Source of the DNA: an uncultured Eubacteriales bacterium
Lineage (GTDB): Bacteria > Bacillota > Clostridia > Oscillospirales > Oscillospiraceae
Direction of reading: 5' to 3'
DNA: 64,000 bases
NCBI GenBank assembly: GCA_900546485.1
Contig: URDK01000002.1
Span: forward strand, 8,438 to 72,437
Part shown: positions 43,328 to 51,713 of the stretch, piece by piece
How positions within the stretch are numbered: the stretch's first letter is position 1
How the letters are laid out: the number at the start of each line of letters is the position of its first letter
Notes under the pieces: generated by a model
What the model was told of the DNA's origin: nothing
The model's input: only the letters and a program-made list of their open reading frames with translations
The model's database searches: none
Program-made: the position numbers and the translations under genes

Positions 43328-44331
43328 CAATGAGCGTTACAACTGAAGAGCTGCGGCGCTGCGCAGCGAGTGAACGCTTCAGAGCCGTGCTGGACATCCC
43401 CAAAGAGGCAGAGCTGGAATTTGCGCTGCTCGGGCAGGGCGAGTACAACATCAACTACGTTTTTACGCACCCGGTGACAGGCAAGCGCCTGGTGCTCCGG
43501 CTCAACACCGGCAGCCAGATTCACCTCGCGGACCAGATCGGCTATGAATACTGTGCCCTGCGCCTGCTCGAGGGCAGCGGCAGAACTCCGCGCGCGTACT
43601 ATGTGGACGGCAGCCGGGAACTCATCGATGAGGGCCTGCTGGTAATGGAGTTCCTGCCCGGACGCCCGCTCGACTATGACGCCGACCTGGAGCTGGCCGC
43701 GGAATGCCTCGCGGACATACACAAGACACCCTGGCAGGCCTCCGACCTCATTTGCCCGGATGACCCGCTCGAGGCCATGCTTGATGAATGCCGGCAGATG
43801 GCCGGGGCATATCTCCACGCCCCGCAGGGGGAGCGCCGCGTCAAGGCCGCTCTCGAGCGGTTCCTGGACCGCGCCGCGCGGCGTATGCGCTCCGATGTGC
43901 TGATGCCGCGCTGCATCATCAACACCGAGCTCAACTCCGGCAACTTTCTGATCAACGGCCCCGGCCCGGGCAACTACCTCATCGACTGGGAGAAGCCGAT
44001 CCTGGGCGAGGCGGCGCAGGACCTGGGCCATTTCCTCGCGCCCACGACCACGCTCTGGAAAACCGACGTCATGCTCTCCGCAGAGCAGAAGGAGCGGTTC
44101 CTGGGCCGCTATCTCAGCCGCAGGCCGGACATTACGCCGGAACTGCTGCACCGGCGCACGGCGGAGTACGAGACTATGACCTGTCTGCGCGGCATCACCT
44201 GGTGCGCGATGGCTTGGGTGGAGTATCAGTCCCCCGACCGGCCGATAAAAAACGAGGAGACCTACCGCAAGATCCTGACGTACCTCGACGCAGGTTTCCT
44301 GGACTGGCTGTGGGACGGCTATTTCGCCTGA
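43324..44331 (+). CDS. APH/choline-kinase-fold phosphotransferase with altered catalytic loop
   Basis: A 335-residue protein of the aminoglycoside/choline kinase fold. The ATP-binding N-lobe has G-Q-G-E-Y-N-I-N-Y-V-F then L-V-L-R-L-N. The hinge is L-V-M-E-F-L-P-G-R, and the metal-binding segment is Y-L-I-D-W-E-K-P (about 218-225). The usual catalytic loop H-G-D-x-x-x-x-N is here N-T-E-L-N-S-G-N-F (about 200-208), with the catalytic Asp replaced by Glu and His by Asn. It may be a weak or non-canonical kinase or bind another ligand. ATG overlaps the upstream stop by four bases. Confidence 0.75.
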   Translation: MTMSVTTEELRRCAASERFRAVLDIPKEAELEFALLGQGEYNINYVFTHPVTGKRLVLRLNTGSQIHLADQIGYEYCALRLLEGSGRTPRAYYVDGSRELIDEGLLVMEFLPGRPLDYDADLELAAECLADIHKTPWQASDLICPDDPLEAMLDECRQMAGAYLHAPQGERRVKAALERFLDRAARRMRSDVLMPRCIINTELNSGNFLINGPGPGNYLIDWEKPILGEAAQDLGHFLAPTTTLWKTDVMLSAEQKERFLGRYLSRRPDITPELLHRRTAEYETMTCLRGITWCAMAWVEYQSPDRPIKNEETYRKILTYLDAGFLDWLWDGYFA

Positions 44332-44343
44332 GGTGAGGACGGT

Positions 44344-45021
44344 ATGAAGCTGCTTTCACTCATCATCCCTGTGCTGAACGAGGCCAAATGCATAGACGGC
44401 TTTCTGGAGCAGCTGGACGGCCTCCCCGGGAACTGGGAGGCCGTGTTCGCCGACGGCGGCAGCAGCGACGGGACGTATGAAAAGCTGGCCGGGCGATACA
44501 GCGTGATCCGCTGCCCCAGAGGACGCGCCCGGCAGATGAACGAGGCCGCAGCGCACAGCAGGGGAGAGGTGCTGCTCTTCCTCCACTGCGACAGCGTGCT
44601 GCCCCGCAACCTGTGCGCACAGGTGTGGGATACGGTGGAACGGGGCTATGCCTTCGGCTGCTTTCGCATCCGCTTCGACAGCGGACGAGCGCTGCTGCGC
44701 TGCTGCGCGCTGATGTCGAACCTGAGGGTCCGCTGGCGCAGGATAGCCTTCGGCGACCAGGGCATCTTCCTCACCCGGGAGGCTTTCGAGCGCGCGGGCG
44801 GCTTTCCGGAGCTGCCGATAATGGAGGACTATCAGCTCTCGCTCACGCTGAGGGGCGTGCTGCCTCTCGGACAGACGCGGGGGTATCTGGTGACCTCGGC
44901 CCGGCGCTTTGAGGCGGGCGGGGCGCTGCGGACGATACTCAAAATGCAGCGGCTCCAGCACCGCTTCCGCAAGGGGGCGCCGATAGACGAGATCGCCCGG
45001 CAATACGCGGACATACGCTGA
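44344..45021 (+). CDS. GT2-type selenodomain-associated transferase 2 (TIGR04283 type)
   Basis: A 225-residue GT-A glycosyltransferase. S-L-I-I-P-V-L-N-E-A at the start, F-A-D-G-G-S-S-D-G-T, the diagnostic C-P-R-G-R-A-R-Q-M-N-E-A-A and L-L-F-L-H-C-D-S metal site, then I-M-E-D-Y-Q-L-S. The R-G-R-A-R-Q-M-N block marks the group that travels with transferase 1 (preceding DUF2064) in selenium-related loci. It lies 12 bases after the kinase-fold gene. Confidence 0.85.
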   Translation: MKLLSLIIPVLNEAKCIDGFLEQLDGLPGNWEAVFADGGSSDGTYEKLAGRYSVIRCPRGRARQMNEAAAHSRGEVLLFLHCDSVLPRNLCAQVWDTVERGYAFGCFRIRFDSGRALLRCCALMSNLRVRWRRIAFGDQGIFLTREAFERAGGFPELPIMEDYQLSLTLRGVLPLGQTRGYLVTSARRFEAGGALRTILKMQRLQHRFRKGAPIDEIARQYADIR

Positions 45022-45035
45022 AGGGGGGGACGCGA

Positions 45036-46004
45036 ATGGAGTGCATCCACTGCGGAAAATGCACACGCAGCTGCGCTTTTCTGGGCAAATATGGCCTGGA
45101 CCTGGAGGGCTTTTCCCGGCGGCCGGAGCTGGCATATCACTGCTTCCTGTGCGGCGAATGCGCCCGAAACTGCCCGCGCGGCATAGACGGCAGGGCCATC
45201 GCCCTGGACATGCGGCGCGAGCGGGTGGAGGCGGCGGGCGGGGAGTTTTCCCGCCTGAGCGAGTGCCGCCGATTGAGGCCCCTGGTTTGGGAAAAGCGGC
45301 GCTATATCTTCCGCAGCTACCGCCGCGCCGCGCCGGGTGCGGTCCTGTTCCCGGGCTGCAACTTCCCGTCCTTTTTTCCTGAGACGACGAAAAAGCTCAT
45401 CGCGCTGCTCCGCGCCCGGGCGGGCATGGGCGTTGTGATGGACTGCTGCGGCAAGCCCATATATGAACTGGGCATGGAGCGCGAGAGAGGCCGCATCGCT
45501 CTCACGCTGGCCGAACGGCTGCACCGGCGCGGCGTGACGGAGCTGGTGGCGCTGTGCCCGAACTGCTATTACTATCTCAAGTCCACGCTGGACATACCGG
45601 TGGTCGGCATATACCGGAAACTGCGTGAGCTGGGTCTGGCGCAGGCCCTGGAGGCGGAGCGCTTTCGGCTCTACATACCCTGCCCGGACCGGGCGGCGCG
45701 CGAGATATTCGGCAGCCTCGCGCCGCTGCTGCACGGAGAGGTGCAGGAGGTGCGGGACATCCAGTGCTGCGGGCTGGGCGGCTGCGCTGCGCCCTTTGAG
45801 GGCGAACTGTCCGCTTCCTTCGGCGAGCGGCTGAAGTCGGGGCCTCCTGCGCCGGTGTACACCTACTGCGCCTCCTGCGCCGGAAAGCTGTCGCGCGGCG
45901 GCGCGGATGTGCGGCACGTCCTGCCGGAGCTGCTGGGCGTGGAGGAGACGCCGGCGCGCGGGCCCGCATCTCTGGCGAACCGCGCTAAATTCAAGCTGCT
46001 CTGA
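45036..46004 (+). CDS. Fe-S protein with CCG domains (heterodisulfide-reductase-D-like)
   Basis: A 322-residue cytoplasmic protein. The N-terminus holds two 4Fe-4S motifs, C-I-H-C-G-K-C-T-R-S-C (Cys3, 6, 9, 13) and C-F-L-C-G-E-C-A-R-N-C-P (Cys36, 39, 42, 46). The rest has two cysteine-rich CCG-type sites, M-D-C-C-G-K and I-Q-C-C-G-L-G-G-C, as in HdrB/HdrD/GlpC. Such proteins move electrons to disulfide or related substrates. AAGGGGGG precedes ATG. In this operon it could reduce a selenium or sulfur compound; target unknown. Confidence 0.82.
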   Translation: MECIHCGKCTRSCAFLGKYGLDLEGFSRRPELAYHCFLCGECARNCPRGIDGRAIALDMRRERVEAAGGEFSRLSECRRLRPLVWEKRRYIFRSYRRAAPGAVLFPGCNFPSFFPETTKKLIALLRARAGMGVVMDCCGKPIYELGMERERGRIALTLAERLHRRGVTELVALCPNCYYYLKSTLDIPVVGIYRKLRELGLAQALEAERFRLYIPCPDRAAREIFGSLAPLLHGEVQEVRDIQCCGLGGCAAPFEGELSASFGERLKSGPPAPVYTYCASCAGKLSRGGADVRHVLPELLGVEETPARGPASLANRAKFKLL

Positions 46005-46030
46005 GGAGCACATAAGAGGAGTGTGGAAAC

Positions 46031-47272
46031 GTGAAAAGAAAGAGAGCACACAAAAGATCGGCCGCCCTGCTGCTGAGTCTGGCGCTCATCCTGGGCCTTG
46101 CCGCCTGCGGCCCGGCGGACGCGGCTGAGCTGGATCTGGACAAGACGACGTTCGAGGAGCTGACCGAGCTCGCCCGGGGCAGCACCGTGAGCTTCTACGG
46201 CTGGGGCGGGGATGAGCTGATAAACAACTGGATCGACGAATACTTCGCCCCCAGGATGAAGGAGCTCTACGACATAACCATCGACCGCGTGCCGATGGAC
46301 ATAGACCAGATACTCAACAAGCTCTCCTCCGAGGTACAGGCCGGAAAGCAGCAGGGGAGCATCGACGTCATCTGGATAAACGGCGAGAACTTCTTCTCCG
46401 CCAGGGAAAACGACCTGCTGTACGGCCCCTTCACCCAGGCCCTCCCCAACTTTGCAGCCTATGTGGACGCGGACGACGTGGAGACGAACTATGACTTCGC
46501 CTATCCTGTCGAGGGCTATGAGGCGCCATACGGCAAGGCCCAGCTCGTGCTGATAGATGACTCGGCCAAGACCCCGGAGACACCGTCCAACGCCGAAGAG
46601 CTGCTGGAATTCGCCAAAAAGTATCCGGGCCGGGTGACCTATCCCGCGCCGCCGGATTTCACGGGCAGCGCCTTTGTGCGCAACATCATATACGAGTTCG
46701 TGGACCCGCAGGTGTTCGTGGACATGGAGGCCGACAAGGACACCGTGCGCGAGGCCATAGAGCCGGCGCTGGAGTATCTGCGCGAGCTCAACCCCTACCT
46801 CTGGAAGCAGGGCGAGAGCTTCCCGGCCACGGTCTCCCAGCAGGAGACCATGTATATGGACGGCGAGCTGCTGCTCCACATGCGCTACGAGTCCTATTGG
46901 ATAGCCACCGCTATCGAGAAGGGCATGTGCAGCGAGACCAGCCGCAGCTTTGTCTTTGACGGAGGCACCATCGGAAACACGAACTACCTTGCCGTGGCGC
47001 GCAACTCCCCGAACAAGGCCGGAGCGCTGGTGACCATCAATGAGATGCTCTCGCCCGAGGTGCAGGCGTCCAGATACGAGGAGCTGAAGATCCTCCCCGT
47101 GCTGGACCCGACGGCGTTCTCGCCGGAGGAGGCCGCGCTCTTCGACTCCGTCGACCCCGGCCCCGGCACCATACCCCAGGAGGAGCTGCTCTCCCACCGC
47201 CTGCCGGAGATGCCGGTGAGACTGGTGCCGATCATTGAGGAGCTCTGGCTCGAGGAGGTAGTGGGCAAGTGA
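46031..47272 (+). CDS. YnjB-like ABC solute-binding lipoprotein
   Basis: A 413-residue lipoprotein: lipobox L-A-A-C (Cys26), then a binding protein with V-S-F-Y-G-W-G-G-D-E-L-I-N-N-W, V-I-W-I-N-G-E-N-F and Y-E-A-P-Y-G-K-A-Q-L, the pattern of the E. coli YnjB group. GTG at 46031 is the start. Followed by two permeases, an ATPase and a rhodanese, the same functional order as ynjBCDE. The ligand of YnjB is not established, and here the genes sit in a selenium operon. Confidence 0.82.
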   Translation: MKRKRAHKRSAALLLSLALILGLAACGPADAAELDLDKTTFEELTELARGSTVSFYGWGGDELINNWIDEYFAPRMKELYDITIDRVPMDIDQILNKLSSEVQAGKQQGSIDVIWINGENFFSARENDLLYGPFTQALPNFAAYVDADDVETNYDFAYPVEGYEAPYGKAQLVLIDDSAKTPETPSNAEELLEFAKKYPGRVTYPAPPDFTGSAFVRNIIYEFVDPQVFVDMEADKDTVREAIEPALEYLRELNPYLWKQGESFPATVSQQETMYMDGELLLHMRYESYWIATAIEKGMCSETSRSFVFDGGTIGNTNYLAVARNSPNKAGALVTINEMLSPEVQASRYEELKILPVLDPTAFSPEEAALFDSVDPGPGTIPQEELLSHRLPEMPVRLVPIIEELWLEEVVGK

Positions 47273-48147
47273 GAGGCAAGGCCCGGGCGGCGCTGCTGCT
47301 GCTTCCGTTTCTGCTGCTGATGGCGGTGTTCCTCGCGGGGCTGCTGTGCGGCCTGGTGCAGAGCCTGGGCGTAGTGCCGTCGCTGGGGCTCACGGAGCCG
47401 ACGCTGGAGTATTACGCCCGGCTCCTGGCCTCGCCGGAGCTCTGGCGCTCGCTGGGCTACAGCCTCTACCTGTCGCTCGTCTCCTCCGCGCTGGCGGTGA
47501 CGGGCGGAGTCGTGCTCTGCGCTGCGCTGATATTCAGCGGCAAAAGGCGGGGATGGGTGATGAGACTGCTCCAGCTGCCGATAATGCTGCCGCATGTGCT
47601 CGTGGCGCTGTTCGTGATGAACATCCTCTCCCAGAGCGGACTTCTGGCCAGACTGTGTTACGGCCTCGGCCTCATATCCGGGCAGGAGGGCTTCCCGGAC
47701 CTGCTCTTCGATGCGCACGGCGCGGGCATCATCCTGGGCTATCTCTGGAAGGAGATACCCTTTGTGGCCTTCTTCGTGGTGGACCTGATGTCTATGGTCA
47801 GCGACAACCTGGGCGAGGCGGCGCGCAGTCTCGGAGCCACGCCGGGACAGGCCTTCCTTCGCGTGACGCTGCCGCTGAGCCTCCCGGCAATACGCGACTC
47901 CTTCCTGATAATCCTGGCCTTTTCCTTCGGCGCGTATGAGCTGCCGTTCCTGCTCGGGCCGACCAGTCCCAAGGCGCTGCCGGTCGCGGCGTATCTCGAG
48001 TATCTCTCGCCGGACCTAAAAAACCGGCCGGAGGCCATGGCCATGAACGGCATAATGCTCTTCATCAGCCTCGGAATGGCCTGGCTCTATTACCTGCTGT
48101 TCAAGAGCCGGACGCGGCGCCTGCAGGGAGGTGCGGACGATGACTGA
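47269..48147 (+). CDS. ABC permease 1 (YnjC N-half-like)
   Basis: A 292-residue permease with six membrane segments. The EAA-type loop is L-G-E-A-A-R-S-L-G-A-T-P-G-Q-A-F then V-T-L-P-L-S-L-P. GTG at 47269 overlaps the binding-protein stop by four bases, with AGGAGG upstream. Corresponds to the first half of the fused E. coli YnjC; here the halves are separate genes. Confidence 0.87.
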   Translation: MRGKARAALLLLPFLLLMAVFLAGLLCGLVQSLGVVPSLGLTEPTLEYYARLLASPELWRSLGYSLYLSLVSSALAVTGGVVLCAALIFSGKRRGWVMRLLQLPIMLPHVLVALFVMNILSQSGLLARLCYGLGLISGQEGFPDLLFDAHGAGIILGYLWKEIPFVAFFVVDLMSMVSDNLGEAARSLGATPGQAFLRVTLPLSLPAIRDSFLIILAFSFGAYELPFLLGPTSPKALPVAAYLEYLSPDLKNRPEAMAMNGIMLFISLGMAWLYYLLFKSRTRRLQGGADDD

Positions 48148-48964
48148 AAGGCACGGCGGCTGCCGCCTCATAGTGTATCTCGCCGCTGCGGCCGTTGCGC
48201 TGCCGCTAGCCGTGCTCGCGGTCTGGGGCTTCGCCGAGCGCTGGGCCTGGCCCGACCTGCTGCCGCAGCTGTTTTCCCTGCGCGGGGTCCGGGAGGTCCT
48301 CAGGGGCGATGCGCTGCGAGTCCTTTACTCGAGCATCCTGCTCTCGGCCTCGGCCGCGGTCATCTCGACTGCCGTCGGCATACTTACGGCGCGCGCCGTC
48401 GTCTTCTGCCGCTTCCCCGGACGGGGACTGCTGCTCATGAGCTCCATGCTGCCGCTCATTGTGCCCGCCGCCGTGTTCGGCATGGGCGTGCATCTGCTGC
48501 TGCTCAGGGCCGGATTGAGCGACACGGCGGGCGGCGTGCTCCTGACGCATGTCATCTGCTGTCTGCCGTATACGGTCAGCCTGATGACTAACGCCACGCG
48601 GGCCGTGGGACGCCGCTTGGAGGAGCAGGCCCGCGTCCTCGGCGCCGGAGCGCTGCGCGCGTTCCTTAGCATTACGATGCCTGCCATCACGCCCGCGGCG
48701 CTCTCCGCCGCCGCCATGGCGTACATCGTGTCCTTCAGCCAGTACTTCCTTACGCTGCTCATCGGCGGGGGCAGTGTCAAGACATTCACGGTAATAATGG
48801 TCCCGTACCTGCAAAACGGGGATCGCACTCTGGCCGCAGGGTACAGCCTGCTGTTCATGCTGGTCACGATCCTGGCATTCATACTGTTTCGCCGGGCGCT
48901 CAGGGCCGTGTATCCCTGCGCCGAGAGCGCCTTGGGGCCAAAGGAGAGGGGGCGCCAGCGTTGA
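48140..48964 (+). CDS. ABC permease 2 (YnjC C-half-like)
   Basis: A 274-residue permease with six membrane segments and an EAA-type loop L-E-E-Q-A-R-V-L-G-A-G-A-L-R-A-F with I-T-M-P-A-I-T-P. ATG at 48140 is preferred, 8 bases after GGAGG; GTG at 48131 is an alternative. Overlaps permease 1 by eight bases and forms the pore with it. Confidence 0.87.
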   Translation: MTERHGGCRLIVYLAAAAVALPLAVLAVWGFAERWAWPDLLPQLFSLRGVREVLRGDALRVLYSSILLSASAAVISTAVGILTARAVVFCRFPGRGLLLMSSMLPLIVPAAVFGMGVHLLLLRAGLSDTAGGVLLTHVICCLPYTVSLMTNATRAVGRRLEEQARVLGAGALRAFLSITMPAITPAALSAAAMAYIVSFSQYFLTLLIGGGSVKTFTVIMVPYLQNGDRTLAAGYSLLFMLVTILAFILFRRALRAVYPCAESALGPKERGRQR

Positions 48965-49995
48965 GCCGGCCGATGCTTGAACTGCGAGGATTGAGCGTGT
49001 CGCGCGGCGGGCAGGAGATCCTGCACGGGATAGACCTGAGCGTCTGCCGCGGGGAGCTCATGGCGCTCCTCGGCCCCTCCGGCTGCGGAAAGAGCACCCT
49101 GCTCAAGGCGGTGACCGGACTGCTGGAGCCCGGCAGCGGCGACGTGCTCATAGACGGCGCATCCGTGCTGCGCCTGCCGACGGAAAAGCGCGGCGCGGTC
49201 ATCGTCTTTCAGGACCTGCGGCTGTTCCCGCACCTGAGCGTGGAGGGCAACATTGAGTTCCCAATGAAGCTGCTGGGCGTGCCTAGGTCAGAGCGCGCCG
49301 CGCAGGTGAAGCGCCTGCTTGAGACGGTGCGCCTGCCGGGAACGGAAAAGCGCCGCGTGGACCAGCTCTCCGGCGGACAGATGCAGCGTGTGGCACTCGC
49401 GAGGGCCCTGGCCGCGCGGCCGAGGCTGCTGCTGCTCGACGAGCCGTTCTCCAGCCTGGACGAGGAGCTGCGCTGCGAGATGGACGATTTCGTAAAGGAG
49501 CTGCACCGCCGCTCCGACATCACCATCGTCATGGTGACCCACGACAAGCGGGAGGCCCTCTCCATCTCCGACCGCATCGCCCTGATGATAGACGGGCGGC
49601 TGGCGCAGGTGGATACGCCGGAGGAGATATACCTCCGCCCGGCAAGCAGGAGCGTGTCCGACTACTGGGGCGGCTGCAGCTACATCAGCGGCCACGTAAA
49701 GGCCGGCATATTCAGTTCTCCGGCGATAGACATCCCCGTCCAAGGCTGCTCCGACGGCGGATGGACAGCATGCGTCCGCCCAAACGCCGTGCGGCTGCTC
49801 GATCACGGCGAGTGGGAGGTCGTCAATCTGCGCTACCAGGGCGAGTCCAGTCTCATCACCCTGAGCCTGAAAGGAAGTGAGCTTGCAGCCAGAACACAGG
49901 AGCCGGTTCGGCTAGGGGATATGCTGGGCGTGGAGCTAGACTCGAACAAGCTGGTGTTTTTCCCGGCGGAACAGGCTGGATGTACCGAACAGTAA
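48961..49995 (+). CDS. ABC transporter ATPase (YnjD-like, with TOBE-type C-terminus)
   Basis: A 344-residue ATPase. Walker A G-P-S-G-C-G-K-S-T, Q-loop F-Q-D-L-R, signature L-S-G-G-Q-M-Q-R, Walker B L-L-L-L-D-E-P and the H-loop T-H-D-K are all present. About 100 further residues form a beta-rich C-terminal domain (TOBE-like) that could sense substrate. TTG at 48961 overlaps the permease stop; ATG at 48973 is an alternative but is too far from the ribosome site. Confidence 0.92.
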   Translation: MSRPMLELRGLSVSRGGQEILHGIDLSVCRGELMALLGPSGCGKSTLLKAVTGLLEPGSGDVLIDGASVLRLPTEKRGAVIVFQDLRLFPHLSVEGNIEFPMKLLGVPRSERAAQVKRLLETVRLPGTEKRRVDQLSGGQMQRVALARALAARPRLLLLDEPFSSLDEELRCEMDDFVKELHRRSDITIVMVTHDKREALSISDRIALMIDGRLAQVDTPEEIYLRPASRSVSDYWGGCSYISGHVKAGIFSSPAIDIPVQGCSDGGWTACVRPNAVRLLDHGEWEVVNLRYQGESSLITLSLKGSELAARTQEPVRLGDMLGVELDSNKLVFFPAEQAGCTEQ

Positions 49996-50046
49996 AGAAG
50001 ATATTGAACACATATCCATTCAAAAAGAGAAAGGCAGTGCTGCATC

Positions 50047-50982
50047 ATGAAAATAAGAATGGCCGCACTTCTGGCGGCCCTCGCGCTGGTCTTCGTCATG
50101 GCCGGCTGCGGTACCGGGGCGAACGACCCCGGCGAGGCGCAGACCGCGCAGCCGGTCCAGGCCGCCTTCACGGGCGAATATGTGGCCAACCCCGATTATA
50201 TCAAGAGCCGCATAGGTAGCAACGACGTCATCTTCATTGATGCCCGCGGCGAGGAGGCCGCGGCAAAGGGTACGGTCCAGGGCGCCATCGCCACGGCATG
50301 GCAGCCGCTCGCGCGCTGCGCCGATGGTGCATCCGGCGACGTGATGTGGGGCACAATCCTGCCGATGGACGAGCTGAGCGAGGTCCTGAGCACGATGGGC
50401 ATCACCCCCGAGAAGGAGATAATCCTCTTCTCCGACGGCAAGGACGGCTGGGGCGACGACGGGCGCGTCGCCTGGGAGCTCATCGCCGTGGGTTTTGAGC
50501 GCGTCAAGATCGCGGACAGGGGCTTCTCGGCCCTCGAGGCCGCCGGCGTGCCCACTCAGAAGAGCGCGGAGCCGTTCACCCCGGCCGAGGTGACCGTGTC
50601 CACGCTCGACGAGACCCACCTCATAAACACTGACGACCTTGTCGACATATACGATACGGTCAAGACAGTGGACGTCCGCGCCGACGAGGAGTATGACGGC
50701 GAGGTCCTGTACGGCGAGAAGAAGGGCGGACACCTGCCCGGAGCCATACATATCCGCTTTACCGACCTGTTCGACGACAACAACGTCCTCAAGTCCAACG
50801 AGGAGCTGACGGCCATGTTTGAGGCCGCCGGGCTCTCTAAGGAGGACACCATAGTCACATACTGCACCGCCGGTATCCGCTCAGCCTATATGCAGCTGAT
50901 CCTGGAGATGTGTGGCTTTGAAAACAGCATCAACTACGATGAGTCCTACTACCGCTGGTGCGCGGTGGAGGATGTGGAGTAA
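50047..50982 (+). CDS. Exported two-domain rhodanese lipoprotein (YnjE-like)
   Basis: A 311-residue protein with a lipobox M-A-G-C (Cys21), so it is anchored on the outer face of the membrane. It has two rhodanese domains (about 50-165 and 190-305). The second has the catalytic cysteine in T-Y-C-T-A-G-I-R-S (Cys273); the first has F-S-D-G-K-D at that place and no Cys, so it is structural. Rhodaneses carry sulfur, or selenium, as persulfide. Placed after a YnjBCD-like importer, as ynjE is in E. coli. Confidence 0.88.
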   Translation: MKIRMAALLAALALVFVMAGCGTGANDPGEAQTAQPVQAAFTGEYVANPDYIKSRIGSNDVIFIDARGEEAAAKGTVQGAIATAWQPLARCADGASGDVMWGTILPMDELSEVLSTMGITPEKEIILFSDGKDGWGDDGRVAWELIAVGFERVKIADRGFSALEAAGVPTQKSAEPFTPAEVTVSTLDETHLINTDDLVDIYDTVKTVDVRADEEYDGEVLYGEKKGGHLPGAIHIRFTDLFDDNNVLKSNEELTAMFEAAGLSKEDTIVTYCTAGIRSAYMQLILEMCGFENSINYDESYYRWCAVEDVE

Positions 50983-51659
50983 GCTCAAGCGCGGCCGAGT
51001 GAGCCTGTCTGTGACCGCCCGCATCGTCCTGCTGGCTGCGGCGTTCGCTGCGGTGCGGTTCGCCCCGCTGTACGAGCAGTTTTTGGGACAGGTAATGCTC
51101 CTCACCCAGCGGAGCCCGCAGACCCTGGCCGGGGCCCTGCGCTCCTCGCAGGCGGCCCCGCTCTACGCCTTGCAGCTGGCGGTCTTCAGGGCGGTGATAC
51201 TGCCGTGGAGCCGCCCGGCGCTCACTGTGGCCGACACTCTGGTTTTCGGCACGGTCCTGGGACTGCTGCTGGCCTGGGCGGGAAATGCGGCGGCGGACAG
51301 CGCCTGCTTCGCCCTGTCCCGGCTCCTCTTTGGCCGCGCCGCCGCCAGGCGCTTGCCTGAGACGGCAAGAGCGCTCGTGCTCGGCTGGGGCGGTGCAGCT
51401 ACCTGTGCTGCGCTGCTGATACTGCCCTGGGCGGGAGGTTTTGCCGGATATCATGGGGCTGAGCCATCTCCCATGGTTGCGCTGGCTGACAGGCGCCGCC
51501 TGCGGAGAGCTTTTCAGCACGCTGGCATACGGCATCGTCGGCTCCCGCTATGCAGCAGCGATACCATCCCGGCTGCTGTATGGCATGAGGGCCCTGGCCG
51601 CGCTGCTGCTTCTCTGCACACTCGCACACCAACTGTATCGCAGGAATCACCATAGCTGA
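50972..51659 (+). pseudogene. VTT-like membrane protein, one frameshift near 51430
   Basis: ATG at 50972 lies inside the end of the rhodanese gene and opens a frame with several hydrophobic segments (L-L-A-A-A-F-A-A-V-R-F, V-F-G-T-V-L-G-L-L-L-A-W, D-S-A-C-F-A-L-S-R-L-L-F-G-R), a layout like the VTT proteins at 41224 and 41947. After about 51430 this frame turns basic and non-hydrophobic. The next frame over continues with L-P-D-I-M-G-L-S-H-L-P-W-L-R-W-L-T-G and further hydrophobic segments to TGA at 51657-51659. One base gained, or two lost, restores a single protein of about 228 residues. Decay, a sequencing error and programmed frameshifting are all possible. Confidence 0.6.
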
Positions 51660-51713
51660 TATAGCCGGTCCCTTGACCGGCACCACAAGACAATTTTATT
51701 GGAGGTTTTAAGA

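Noticed and set aside
42599..45021. Arsenosugar biosynthesis locus
   Set aside because: The two transferases also occur in such loci, but there is no radical SAM ArsS-type gene, arsenic methyltransferase or ars regulator here, and the neighbours are selenium genes.
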